Shown here one piece after another: positions 26,741 through 34,849 of a DNA stretch of 64,000 nt. Numbering within the stretch: position 1 is the first letter of the stretch; each line of letters opens with the position of its first letter. Made by a program: the position numbers and the translations under genes. The notes under the pieces were generated by a model. That model did no database searches. It saw nothing but the letters and a program-made list of their open reading frames with translations, and had not been told where the DNA came from. The DNA is from Euzebya tangerina (GTDB lineage Bacteria; Actinomycetota; Nitriliruptoria; Euzebyales; Euzebyaceae). The stretch spans positions 2,170,001-2,234,000 of the forward strand of contig NZ_PPDK01000001.1 of NCBI RefSeq assembly GCF_003074135.1, read 5' to 3'.

Positions 26741-26968
26741 ATGAGTGACCAATGTGACGCCCTGCTCGAACGCCTGGAGCTCTTCCTGGACGGCGAGTGC
26801 GCCAGTGACGCGGAGCAGGTGATCGAGCAGCACCTGCAGGACTGCCCGCCGTGCCTCCACCGCGCCGACTTCGAACGACGTCTGCGTGAGTTGGTGGCCA
26901 CGAAGTGCCGCGACAGCGCCCCCGCCGGTCTGGTCGATGGGATCATGTCCCGCCTCCAGCTCAGCTGA
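26741..26968 (+). CDS. rsrA: Zinc-containing redox anti-sigma factor RsrA
   Basis: 75-aa ZAS-family anti-sigma factor that binds SigR when reduced and releases it on disulfide formation. The motif H31-x3-C35-x2-C38 (QHLQDCPPC) is intact, and C5, C20 and C59 are further thiols; the C-terminal RELVATKCRDSAPAGLVDGIMSRLQLS corresponds to the RsrA helix after the core. It is slightly shorter than Streptomyces RsrA (about 105 aa). ATG 26741 is chosen for homology; GTG 26732 is possible. It lies 158 bp after sigR, separated by the repeat ORF. Confidence 0.9.
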   Translation: MSDQCDALLERLELFLDGECASDAEQVIEQHLQDCPPCLHRADFERRLRELVATKCRDSAPAGLVDGIMSRLQLS

Positions 26969-27034
26969 CCCGCCGCAGCGCAGTCAGCGGGGAAGGATGA
27001 GCGGTGCCTCAGTGCGACGGCAGGATGTCCCACC

Positions 27035-27040
27035 TAGCCT
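27035..27040 (+). promoter_or_regulatory. -10 element TAGCCT before the sigma-4 gene
   Basis: TAGCCT lies nine bases upstream of ATG 27050 with no Shine-Dalgarno sequence, a leaderless layout. Confidence 0.4.
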
Positions 27041-27049
27041 TGCGGCACG

Positions 27050-27421
27050 ATGAGTTCCAAGCCAGAGACCGGACGCGACTCGCGCGGTCAGCAGTCGCCC
27101 CGCCCCAAGCAGGGGGGTGAGGGCCGGAGCAACCGCCGCTCCGGTAAGGGTGGGCGTCGGGACAGCCGGAGCACGGAGGAGCAGGAGGCGGTCCGCCTCC
27201 GCAGCAAGCTCCTCAGCCTCCTGAAGCGGCTGCCCGAGGTCGAACGGCGTGTGCTCGAAGCCCGCATGGGGTTGGTGGACGGCCAACCGATGAAGCCTGG
27301 CGAGGTGGCCAAGATGATGGGCATGACCATCCCCGAGGTCAAGAAGATCGAGGCCCGGGCCTTCGAACGCATCCGGCAGATCGGCCCGCTGAAGGGCCTC
27401 GAACGGTTCCTCGGCAACTAG
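27050..27421 (+). CDS. Stand-alone sigma-70 region 4-like DNA-binding protein
   Basis: 123 aa. The first 45 residues are basic and disordered (R, K, G, S). Residues 50-118 match sigma-70 regions 4.1/4.2: LLKRLPEVERRVLEARMGLVDGQPMKPGEVAKMMGMTIPEVKKIEARAFERIRQ is close in layout to the primary sigma -35-binding domain (LDDREREVLRLRFGL...IRQIEAKAL). No region 2 or 3 is present, so it cannot replace a sigma factor; it could bind DNA or the core beta-flap and modulate promoter choice. The amidase follows after 19 bases, so they are probably co-transcribed. Confidence 0.75.
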   Translation: MSSKPETGRDSRGQQSPRPKQGGEGRSNRRSGKGGRRDSRSTEEQEAVRLRSKLLSLLKRLPEVERRVLEARMGLVDGQPMKPGEVAKMMGMTIPEVKKIEARAFERIRQIGPLKGLERFLGN

Positions 27422-27440
27422 CGACCGGGACCCGGAACCC

Positions 27441-30071
27441 GTGGCCGTCAGGCTTGGCCTCCTGCTCGTCCTGCTCGTGGCGGTTCTGCCCGTTGCACCT
27501 GCGCCGGTGCAGGCGGCGGCCCCCGTCACCGCACAGGTCGTTCCGTTGGCGCCGGGGTCGGCCGGCCCGGACGCGTCGTTTGCCACCACCGGTCTCTGGA
27601 CCTCGGTCGACCCCGGTCCGGTCGGGGCCTTCGCGATGGTTGGTCTGCACACCCCGGAGCCGGTCACTGCCGAGATTCGGACCGCTCAAACCGGTGAGAC
27701 GTTCGGTCCCTGGTCCGCACTGCCGGCTCTGCACGACGGCCCCGATCCTGCCAGCGCCGAAGCGCAGAACGCGACGTCTGGCAGTTGGACCCAGCCCGTC
27801 TTCACGGGGCCGGCCGATCGCGTGGAGATCAGGGTTCTCGGCGAACTGCGTCCCGGGGCGGAGGTGGTGCTGCTCGATCCGTTCGGTCAGGACCGCAGTT
27901 GGGCGCAGCGGTTTGCCGACGGTGTGACCCAGGCCTGGTCCGGGGACGAACCGGACCCCCTGGCACCTCCCGATCCGCCGGCCAGTCCGGAGCAGCCGAC
28001 GATCATCAGCCGCGCGGAGTGGGGTGCCGACGAGAGCATCGTCCGGACGGAGCCCGCGTACGCCCTGCAGGTCGACCGGGCCTTCCTGCACCACACCGTC
28101 GGGATCAATGGCTACGCGCGCGAGGACGTCCCGGCCATCCTCCGGTCGGCGCAGGCCTACCACGTCCAGAGCCTGGGCTGGGACGACCTCGGCTACAACT
28201 TCCTCATCGATCGCTTCGGCCGGATCTTCGAGGGCCGGGCGGGAGGACTGACGGAGCCGGTGGTCGGCTCCCAGGCTGCCGGGTTCAACACCGGGTCGAC
28301 CGGCATCGCGCTGATGGGCAACTTCGAGTTCGCCGGCCCCTCGCCAGCCGCGCTGGACGGTGTGGTCGACCTCGTGGCCTGGCTGGCGGAGATCCACCAC
28401 TTCTCCGCCCACGGCGTGGCCGAGGTGCGCAGCTACGGCTCGGAGAAGTACGCCGAGGGGGAGATCGCACTCCTCGACAACCTGGTGGCCCACCGCGACG
28501 TCAAGTTCACGACGTGTCCCGGCAACCCGATCATCGACCAACTGCCGACGTTGCGGGACCGCGTGGACGACCGGCTGGGGAACCAGATCATCGATCACCG
28601 GGCGGACGTGGAGGCCGTCACCCTCAGCGGTGGCCGCGCCGATGTCGATCAGGTGACGGTGCGCGCCACGATGAGCCCGCCCGGGGAGTGGGAGGTGACC
28701 TTGACCGATCCCATGGGCACACCGCTCGGCTCCGCGGCCGGGGAGGGGGAGGACGTCGAGTTGGAGGTGCCCCTGGCTGGAGAGCGATTCCGGCCGGGCG
28801 AGTACACCTACACGGTGACCGCGGCTGAACGTCGTACGGCCGTCGGGCGGCTGCCGTTCCTCGCGCCGGAGACCGACGACATCGGCGTCTCACCCACCGC
28901 GGTCACGGTCGACGGCGACGGACGGTTGGGAACACCGGTGCGGATCTCGGGCGAGCTTGCCCCGGGTGTCGCGTGGGTGGTCGAGGTCCTGGATCCTGGC
29001 GGCGAGCCGGTCTTCCAGCAGGAGGGCGAGGGCGACGTCGATGTGGTGTGGCGCGATCAGGCCATCGGACCGGGCCGGTACGCCGTTGAGGTCACGGTCG
29101 ACGAGTTCGTGACCCTGACCCGGCCGGTCGACCTCACCCTCGACCTCTTCCGCCGGGTCGGCGACGTCGATGACGCCATCGGTGCGGCGGTTGCGATCAG
29201 TGCCACGACGTTCGATGACGGCACGGTGGACCGTGCGGTGATCGCTCGGCACGACGTGTTCGCCGATGCGTTGGCCGGTGGACCGCTGGCCGGCGGGGCT
29301 GGACCACTGCTGCTGACCACATCCGACCACCTCGACCCTCGTGTGGCGGACGAGCTCGACCGGATCCTGTCGACCGACGCCGTCATCTATGTCCTTGGTG
29401 GGACAGCGGCCATCGACTCGGCGGTCACCTCCGAGTTGGTCCGGGACCACGGCGGCGTCCGCCGGCTGGCGGGCCCCACGCGGATCGACACCGCGGCCGC
29501 CATCGCGGGCCAGGTGGTCGCCGAGTCCGGCGCGACGACGGCGATGATCGCGCGGGCAGGGCCGGACGACGCCGCGCCGTGGGCTGATGCGCTCGCCGGC
29601 GGGGCCTACGGCGCCGCGGCCGGGGTGCCGGTGCTCCTCAGCGACCAGGAGGCTCTGTCGCCGCAGACCCGCGACGCACTGCGCGACCTGGGCATCGAGC
29701 AGACGCTCATCCTCGGTGGTCAAGCAGCGCTGTCTCAGGCGGTTGCGTTCGACCTACCGGATGGCACCCGGTTGGCGGGACCGGACCGCACGGCCACTGC
29801 AGTGGCCATCGCCCAGGACCTGTGGACCGACCGGACCAGCGGGGTCATCCTGGCCGAGGGTTTCGAGGCGGACGCCTGGGCCTACGCCTTGGCCTCCGCG
29901 CCGCTGTCGGCCCGCCACGATGCCCCCCTGATCCTGACCCAGGGGGAGCAGCTGTCGTCGGCCGCCGCGGCGTTCCTCACCGATCGGGATCTCGATCCGG
30001 TCACGGTGGTCGGACGGCCGTCGTTGGTCTCCGACGCGGTCACGACCGAGGCCACCGCGCTGCTGGACTGA
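27441..30071 (+). CDS. Secreted N-acetylmuramoyl-L-alanine amidase (PGRP type) with cwb2 repeats
   Basis: 876-aa wall hydrolase. Signal peptide of about 29 residues (LGLLLVLLVAVLPVAPAPVQAAA). Residues 30-155 are a beta-rich N-domain. Residues 175-375 are an Amidase_2/PGRP domain: IISRAEWGADES, AFLHHTVGINGYAREDVPAILRSAQAYHV, GWDDLGYNFLIDRFGRIFEGRAGG and VAHRDVKFTTCPG give the zinc ligands (His, His, Cys) and the catalytic Tyr. Two strand-rich domains follow, then three cwb2 repeats (about 570-876; ARHDVFADALAGGPLAGG, RLAGPTRIDTAAAIA, ILGGQAALSQAV). GTG start 19 bp after the sigma-like gene. It cleaves the stem peptide from glycan while held on the wall. Confidence 0.88.
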   Translation: MAVRLGLLLVLLVAVLPVAPAPVQAAAPVTAQVVPLAPGSAGPDASFATTGLWTSVDPGPVGAFAMVGLHTPEPVTAEIRTAQTGETFGPWSALPALHDGPDPASAEAQNATSGSWTQPVFTGPADRVEIRVLGELRPGAEVVLLDPFGQDRSWAQRFADGVTQAWSGDEPDPLAPPDPPASPEQPTIISRAEWGADESIVRTEPAYALQVDRAFLHHTVGINGYAREDVPAILRSAQAYHVQSLGWDDLGYNFLIDRFGRIFEGRAGGLTEPVVGSQAAGFNTGSTGIALMGNFEFAGPSPAALDGVVDLVAWLAEIHHFSAHGVAEVRSYGSEKYAEGEIALLDNLVAHRDVKFTTCPGNPIIDQLPTLRDRVDDRLGNQIIDHRADVEAVTLSGGRADVDQVTVRATMSPPGEWEVTLTDPMGTPLGSAAGEGEDVELEVPLAGERFRPGEYTYTVTAAERRTAVGRLPFLAPETDDIGVSPTAVTVDGDGRLGTPVRISGELAPGVAWVVEVLDPGGEPVFQQEGEGDVDVVWRDQAIGPGRYAVEVTVDEFVTLTRPVDLTLDLFRRVGDVDDAIGAAVAISATTFDDGTVDRAVIARHDVFADALAGGPLAGGAGPLLLTTSDHLDPRVADELDRILSTDAVIYVLGGTAAIDSAVTSELVRDHGGVRRLAGPTRIDTAAAIAGQVVAESGATTAMIARAGPDDAAPWADALAGGAYGAAAGVPVLLSDQEALSPQTRDALRDLGIEQTLILGGQAALSQAVAFDLPDGTRLAGPDRTATAVAIAQDLWTDRTSGVILAEGFEADAWAYALASAPLSARHDAPLILTQGEQLSSAAAAFLTDRDLDPVTVVGRPSLVSDAVTTEATALLD

Positions 30072-30123
30072 CCCCCGCTGGACCGACTTGCGCTCGGTCG
30101 GTGGCGCGCGACGGTCGACCCGT

Positions 30124-30161
30124 CCAACCGAGACGTGGGATCCCAACCGAGACGTAGGATC
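30124..30161 (+). repeat. 19-bp tandem duplication carrying the pdtaS -10 element
   Basis: CCAACCGAGACGTGGGATC (30124-30142) is directly followed by the same 19 bases with one change (A for G) at 30143-30161. The change creates TAGGAT (30155-30160), which lies six bases before the pdtaS ATG and fits a -10 element for a leaderless mRNA. Confidence 0.85.
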
Positions 30162-30166
30162 GCGAT

Positions 30167-31633
30167 ATGAGCGTGCTGACGGACCTGCTGGGTGAGACCG
30201 ATCTGTCCACGCACGAGGTTCGTCACATCCGTCACCTGCTGGCCGAGTGGCAGATCGTGGCCGACCTGTCCTTCGCCGATCTGCTGCTGTTCGTGCCGGC
30301 CAAGGAGGGCCAGGACGCCGGGTACCGCTGCATCGGTCAGATGCGGCCCTACACCGCTCAGACGATCTACGTCGACGACCTGGTCGGCGACTTCTTCCTC
30401 CGGCACCAACGGCCGATGGTGGGCCGGGGGTTCGCCGAGGGGCGGGTCATCCGCGACGCCGACCCGGACTGGTCGACCGGTGTGCCGGTCCGGGAGGAGG
30501 CCATCCCGGTGGGATACGGCAACCGCATCATCGCCGTGATCAGCCGCGAGGCCAACGTCGCCACGGCCCGGTCGCCCTCCCAGTTGGAACTCACCTACCT
30601 GCAGGCTGCCTCCCAGTTGGCCGTGATGATGGCGGCCGGCACGTTCCCCTACGCGGTCGGTGACCGACCCGAGGACAGCGACGCCTCCCCACGCGTCGGC
30701 GACGGCATCATCCGGATCAACGCCGGCGGGACGGTCACGTACGCCTCGCCCAACGCCATCAGCGCCTACCGTCGGCTGGGGCACGTCGACGCGGTTCACG
30801 GCCAGAACATCGCCGACATCGACCCCCGGCCGGGCGACGCCCACGCCGCCCTGGACGGCAACATCGCGGTGATGGAGGAGATCGAGCACGACGGCTCGGT
30901 GGTCCTCCGCCGATTCATGCCGCTGCTGGAGGGCGATCAACTCACCGGCGCGCTGGTCCTCGTCCGCGACATCACCGAGCGGCGGCGGCACCAGAAGGCC
31001 CTCCGCGTCAAGGACGCGACGATCCGCGAGATCCACCACCGGGTGAAGAACAACCTGCAGACGGTGGCCTCGCTCCTCCGACTGCAAGGCCGTCGCATGG
31101 CCAGCGACGAGGGGCGGGAGGCCCTGGCTGAGTCCGTCCGCCGCATCTCCTCCATCGCACTGGTCCACGAGATCCTGTCGCGGGAGGCGCGGCAGGAGGC
31201 GATGTTCTCCGAGATCGCGACTCGGATCGTCGACATGCTCCGCGAAGGGCTGGTCTCACCCGACACCCCCGTCGAGTTCACCGTGACCGGCGACCCTGGG
31301 GAGTTGCCGGCGGAGGTGGCCACACCCCTGGCTCTGGTCCTGACCGAACTGGTGCAGAACTCCGTCGAGCACGCGTTCGTCGAGTTCGACTTCTCCGCCC
31401 GGCGTGGCGCCGTCGACATTGCGTTCGACCGGCACTCGAGCACCCTGTCCATCATCGTGTCGGACAACGGACGGGGCCTACCCGAGGGCGTGACGCTCGA
31501 GTCCCTCTCCAACCTGGGTCTGCAGATCGTCCGGACCCTGGTGGGCAGTGAGTTGGGCGGCACCCTGCACAGCCTGGAGCCGGAGCAGGGCACCGCCGTC
31601 GAGATCGTGATCCCCCTGCAGGTGAGCGGCTGA
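30167..31633 (+). CDS. pdtaS: Cytosolic sensor histidine kinase PdtaS
   Basis: 488-aa soluble kinase. Residues 1-160 are a GAF-like sensor domain, 170-275 a PAS domain (GDGIIRINAGGTVTYASPNAISAYRRLG), then HisKA_2 with EIHHRVKNNLQTVASLLRLQGRR, the likely phosphorylated His being H291, and a HATPase domain (LVLTELVQNSVEHAF; VSDNGRGLPEGV). This is the architecture of mycobacterial PdtaS (Rv3220c), whose partner PdtaR is an RNA-binding antiterminator. pdtaR is not in this window. Conserved context: sigR/rsrA upstream and whiB1 downstream. No transmembrane segments. Confidence 0.9.
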   Translation: MSVLTDLLGETDLSTHEVRHIRHLLAEWQIVADLSFADLLLFVPAKEGQDAGYRCIGQMRPYTAQTIYVDDLVGDFFLRHQRPMVGRGFAEGRVIRDADPDWSTGVPVREEAIPVGYGNRIIAVISREANVATARSPSQLELTYLQAASQLAVMMAAGTFPYAVGDRPEDSDASPRVGDGIIRINAGGTVTYASPNAISAYRRLGHVDAVHGQNIADIDPRPGDAHAALDGNIAVMEEIEHDGSVVLRRFMPLLEGDQLTGALVLVRDITERRRHQKALRVKDATIREIHHRVKNNLQTVASLLRLQGRRMASDEGREALAESVRRISSIALVHEILSREARQEAMFSEIATRIVDMLREGLVSPDTPVEFTVTGDPGELPAEVATPLALVLTELVQNSVEHAFVEFDFSARRGAVDIAFDRHSSTLSIIVSDNGRGLPEGVTLESLSNLGLQIVRTLVGSELGGTLHSLEPEQGTAVEIVIPLQVSG

Positions 31634-31636
31634 GAT

Positions 31637-32911
31637 CTAGGCGCTGGCTTTCAGGGCCTGCTCCAGGTCGGCCAGGATGTCGTCGATGTGCTCGATGCCG
31701 ATGCAGAGCCGGATCATGTCCGGCGTGACGCCGGCGGTCACCAACTCCTCCTCGCTCAGCTGACGGTGCGTCGTCGACGCGGGGTGGGCCGCAAGCGACT
31801 TGGTGTCACCGATGTTGACCAGGCGGGTGAAGAGCTCCAGGGCGTCATAGAACCGCTCGCCAGCTTCGAAGCCACCCGTGATCCCGAACGTCAGCAGCGC
31901 CGAGGGACGGCCGGCCGTGTACTTCTTGGCCATCTCGTGGTTGATCGAGCCCTCCAACCCGCCGTACTCGACCCACTCGACGCTTGCGTGCCCCTCCAGG
32001 AACTCGGCAACGGCCTGGGCGTTGGCGGTGTGTCGCTCCATCCGGAGGTTGAGCGTCTCGATGCCCTGGAGGATCTGCCACGCACTGGTCGGGGCGATCG
32101 CGGACCCGGTGTTGCGCAGCGCCACGGTCCGGGCACGGCCGATGTAGGCGGCCGGGCCGAGCGCGTCGGTGTAGACGACGCCGTGATAGGCCGGCTCGGG
32201 CTGGGTGAGCCCCGGGTACTTGTCGGCGTGGTCGGCCCACGGGAAGGTCCCACCGTCGACGATGATCCCACCCAGGGTGGTGCCGTGGCCGCCCATGTAC
32301 TTGGTCAGGGAGTGGACCACGATGTCGGCGCCCCACTGGATCGGCTTGATCAGCGCCGGCGTCGCAACGGTGTTGTCGACGATCACGGGGACGCCATGCC
32401 GGTGGGCCATCTCCGCGATGGCCTCGAGGTCGGGGATATTGCCAGCGGGGTTGCCGATCGATTCCAGGAAGACGGCCTTGGTGTCCCCGTCGATCTTGGC
32501 TTCCAGGTCGTCCGGCGAGTCGCTGTCGGCGAAGCGGCAGTCGATGCCGAGCTCGGGGAGCATGTGGCGGAACAGGGTGTAGGTGCCGCCGTAGAGCATG
32601 GGGACGCTGACGATGTTGTCGCCGGCCTTGGCGATGGTCAGCACCGAGTAGTTGATGGCTGCGCTGCCAGCGCTGACCCCGAGGGCTGCGACACCGCCCT
32701 CGAGCGCCGCGACGCGCTGCTCGAGCACGTCGGTCGTGGGGTTCATGATCCGCGTGTAGATGTTGCCGGGCACGGCCAGGTTGAACAGGTCGGCGCCGTG
32801 CTGGGCGTCGTCGAACTCGTACGCGACCGTCTGGTAGATCGGGACGGCTACGGACTTGGTGGTGGGCTCGGGCTCGTACCCGGTGTGGAGTGCGATGGTT
32901 TCGTCGCGCAT
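31637..32911 (-). CDS. metY: O-acetylhomoserine sulfhydrylase (aminocarboxypropyltransferase)
   Basis: 424-aa PLP enzyme that makes homocysteine from O-acetylhomoserine and sulfide in methionine synthesis. It starts DETIALHTGYEPEPTTKSVAVPIYQTVAYEF; YTRIMNPTTDVLEQRVAALEGG is the subunit/PLP-phosphate region; VDNTVATPALIKPIQWGADIVVHSLTKYMGGHGTTLGG carries the Schiff-base lysine (SLTK, about residue 210). The longer loop after it is characteristic of MetY rather than MetB/MetC. It interrupts the pdtaS-whiB1 neighbourhood and converges with pdtaS (3-bp gap). I looked for an S-adenosylmethionine riboswitch in the 111-bp leader and saw none. Confidence 0.9.
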   Translation of the reverse strand: MRDETIALHTGYEPEPTTKSVAVPIYQTVAYEFDDAQHGADLFNLAVPGNIYTRIMNPTTDVLEQRVAALEGGVAALGVSAGSAAINYSVLTIAKAGDNIVSVPMLYGGTYTLFRHMLPELGIDCRFADSDSPDDLEAKIDGDTKAVFLESIGNPAGNIPDLEAIAEMAHRHGVPVIVDNTVATPALIKPIQWGADIVVHSLTKYMGGHGTTLGGIIVDGGTFPWADHADKYPGLTQPEPAYHGVVYTDALGPAAYIGRARTVALRNTGSAIAPTSAWQILQGIETLNLRMERHTANAQAVAEFLEGHASVEWVEYGGLEGSINHEMAKKYTAGRPSALLTFGITGGFEAGERFYDALELFTRLVNIGDTKSLAAHPASTTHRQLSEEELVTAGVTPDMIRLCIGIEHIDDILADLEQALKASA

Positions 32912-33022
32912 GGTGTCACTCTCTGTGGCTTGAGGTCCTGCTGGGGGCGCAACCGTAGTCCACGGCGCGCGGGCGCTCCATATGCCGGGGGTGCAAACCG
33001 TGAAGCGGACGGCCTGACGGCG

Positions 33023-33268
33023 CTACGGCCCGCGGTCCGGCAGGCCCGGCACGCCGGGGCGCTCCTCGGCGGGCAGGTCCGGCACGCCGGAATCGGCGCC
33101 TGGGACGTCGAGTGTCGGGTCCTGCCGGTCGGCCAGGATCCCGAAGGCCGCGGCCGCACCCAGGATCACCAGGGCGATCACGACCCAGAGCGGTCCGCGC
33201 AGTCGGTCGAGCCGAGGTCGGGGTGATGCCTCGGTCGGGGGTGCGAGGTAGGGCTCAGGTGCGGCCAT
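33023..33268 (-). CDS. Small single-pass membrane protein, unknown
   Basis: 81 aa. Residues 1-24 are a Pro-rich cytosolic tail, 25-44 (GPLWVVIALVILGAAAAFGI) one transmembrane helix, and the remainder a Pro/Asp/Gly-rich extracytoplasmic tail. No family recognised. It lies between whiB1 and metY on the same strand. Coding potential is moderate: the frame fits local codon bias and the hydrophobic block is clear. Confidence 0.5.
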   Translation of the reverse strand: MAAPEPYLAPPTEASPRPRLDRLRGPLWVVIALVILGAAAAFGILADRQDPTLDVPGADSGVPDLPAEERPGVPGLPDRGP

Positions 33269-33332
33269 GGCTGCGCGATCGTGAAGTTGGTCGGCCCCAG
33301 ACGAAGAAGTCCACGATCGCGCCGTTCCCGCT

Positions 33333-33587
33333 CTAGCTGGCCAGGCGACGCCGACGTTGCCGTTGCCGACGCAGCGCGCGCCGCTCGTCCTCGTTCAGCG
33401 CACCCCAGACACCAGCGTCCTGGTTGGTGTCCAGCGCCCACTCCAGACACTCCGCGACGACCTCACACGAGTTGCACACGGCCTTGGCTCGAGCAGTCTG
33501 CTCGACGGCCGGCCCCGTGCTCCCGATCGGGAAGAACAACTCGGGGTCGACGTTGAGACACGCGGATCTACTGCGCCAGGTCAGCAT
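33333..33587 (-). CDS. whiB1: Iron-sulfur transcription regulator WhiB1
   Basis: 84-aa Wbl protein that ligates a nitric-oxide-sensitive [4Fe-4S] cluster and binds the primary sigma factor in mycobacteria, where it is essential. Cluster cysteines C10, C38, C41 and C47 are in place (CNSCEVVAECLEWAL); the turn is GVWGA instead of GVWGG; a basic DNA-binding tail follows (RRALRRQRQRRRR). Text such as CLNVDPELFFPIGSTGPA is nearly that of M. tuberculosis WhiB1. ATG 33587 has AAGGAG five bases upstream. A perfect CRP-type site lies about 93 bp upstream. Confidence 0.95.
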   Translation of the reverse strand: MLTWRSRSACLNVDPELFFPIGSTGPAVEQTARAKAVCNSCEVVAECLEWALDTNQDAGVWGALNEDERRALRRQRQRRRRLAS

Positions 33588-33679
33588 GCTGGCTCCTTGA
33601 GGTGTGTCGCGTGCGCACACAGGGTCGCGAGCACAGGCGAGGTGAGTGGACGTTGGTCACCCAGTTGTGAAACCGGGAA

Positions 33680-33697
33680 TTGTGAAGCCGGTCACAA
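33680..33697 (-). promoter_or_regulatory. CRP/Cmr-type operator upstream of whiB1
   Basis: TTGTGAAGCCGGTCACAA is a perfect match to TGTGA-N6-TCACA (33681-33696), with an extra TTGTGA half-site at 33665-33670. M. tuberculosis whiB1 is controlled by the cAMP receptor protein Rv3676 through sites of this form, so this is likely the conserved operator. Confidence 0.75.
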
Positions 33698-33806
33698 GCA
33701 ACCACACAGGTAGGAGCCTAGCGTCCACGACCCATGACGTCTAGGGCCTGCTTGCAAAAGAACGCGATCGTCTGTGATGTTTCGCAACTGACGTCACCGC
33801 TGCGAC

Positions 33807-34841
33807 TCAGCTCACCGTCAGCCGTCGCTTGTGCACGATGTTGTTGCCGTACCCCAGGCGGTTCCAGCGCTGGGTGAGGGGTTGGCTGCGCCCATGGCCG
33901 TCGGTGGCCCGGGACCACACCTCGTAGGTCCCTGGCTGGTCGGGGGTCCACGCGCAGGTCCAGCCACGTGCGGCGTACTTGCCCTGGGACTCGCCCAACT
34001 CGGCATCGATCCAGGTCCGCCCGCCGTCCGTGCTGACGGCGACGGCGGAGACCCCCTCCTGTGCCGACCAGGCCGACCCTCGGATGGTGGTCGCCTGACC
34101 GGCACGGAGGTCCTCGTCCTCACCGGGTGAGGCGATGATCGACCGCACGCGCATCTCGGTGACCGGGGCACCCTCCCCCGCCAACGAGTCCTCGAGGTAG
34201 CAGTAGCGCTCCTGGTGGAACCAGCCGTGGAACTCGGCCTGCCGCACGCTCAGCTCGACGACCCACTTGACCGATGCCATGGCGTAGAAGCCCGGCACGA
34301 TCAGTCGGACCGGGGCGCCGTGCTCCGTGGTGAGCGGCCGCCCGTCCATGTCGAGGGCCAGCAACGTGTCGGGGTGCAGGGCACGCGAGAGCGGCAGCGA
34401 CCGTGAGTAGGGGATGACGGCACCGTCCTCCTCACCGGAGTCGGCGCCGATCGCAAGCAGGTGCATGGCCTGCGGGTCGAAGGCCGCGCGGTCCAGCACA
34501 TCCCTGACCGAGACCCCGGCCCAGGTGGCGACACCGGCGGCACCGAAGCCCCACGGGGTGCCAGGGGCCTTCGGGTCGAGGGCCGTCCGCCCGTTGCCGG
34601 CACACTCGAGCGTCACGTTCAGCTCTCGCTGGGGCAGCTGCCGCAGCTCGTCGACGGTCAGTTGGATGGGGTCACCCACCAGGCCGGAGATGGTGAGGCG
34701 GTAGCCGGCCTCCAGACCGACCGGTGTGGGGAAGTGGCTGCGGACGTAGAACTGCTCGGGGTCGAGCAGCCTCCCGTCCAGGGCCTCCAGGGGCGTGCCC
34801 TCGTTCAGCTCGTCGACGACGGTCCGTTGGAGATCGCTCAT
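33807..34841 (-). CDS. Cytosolic sulfite oxidase-like molybdopterin oxidoreductase
   Basis: 344-aa molybdenum-cofactor enzyme of the sulfite oxidase family. LNVTLECAGNGRTALDPKAPGTPWGFGAAGVATWAGVSVRDVLDRA (about 74-119) contains the molybdenum-ligating Cys80; APVRLIVPGFYAMASVKWVVELSV and GWFHQERYCYLED are cofactor-domain blocks; the C-terminal 100 residues are the Ig-like dimerisation domain (GSAWSAQEGVSAVAVSTDGGRTW). No Tat signal is present, so it works in the cytosol. ATG 34841 follows the SsuD-type stop by eight bases with AGGAG directly against the ATG. In this operon it would oxidise the sulfite released by the monooxygenase. Confidence 0.85.
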   Translation of the reverse strand: MSDLQRTVVDELNEGTPLEALDGRLLDPEQFYVRSHFPTPVGLEAGYRLTISGLVGDPIQLTVDELRQLPQRELNVTLECAGNGRTALDPKAPGTPWGFGAAGVATWAGVSVRDVLDRAAFDPQAMHLLAIGADSGEEDGAVIPYSRSLPLSRALHPDTLLALDMDGRPLTTEHGAPVRLIVPGFYAMASVKWVVELSVRQAEFHGWFHQERYCYLEDSLAGEGAPVTEMRVRSIIASPGEDEDLRAGQATTIRGSAWSAQEGVSAVAVSTDGGRTWIDAELGESQGKYAARGWTCAWTPDQPGTYEVWSRATDGHGRSQPLTQRWNRLGYGNNIVHKRRLTVS

Positions 34842-34849
34842 CTCCTGAC

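Noticed and set aside
32912-33022. Possible S-adenosylmethionine riboswitch before metY
   Set aside because: I could not find the conserved core or a convincing multi-helix fold; only a weak pair of CGGTTTGCACCCCC-like segments is visible.
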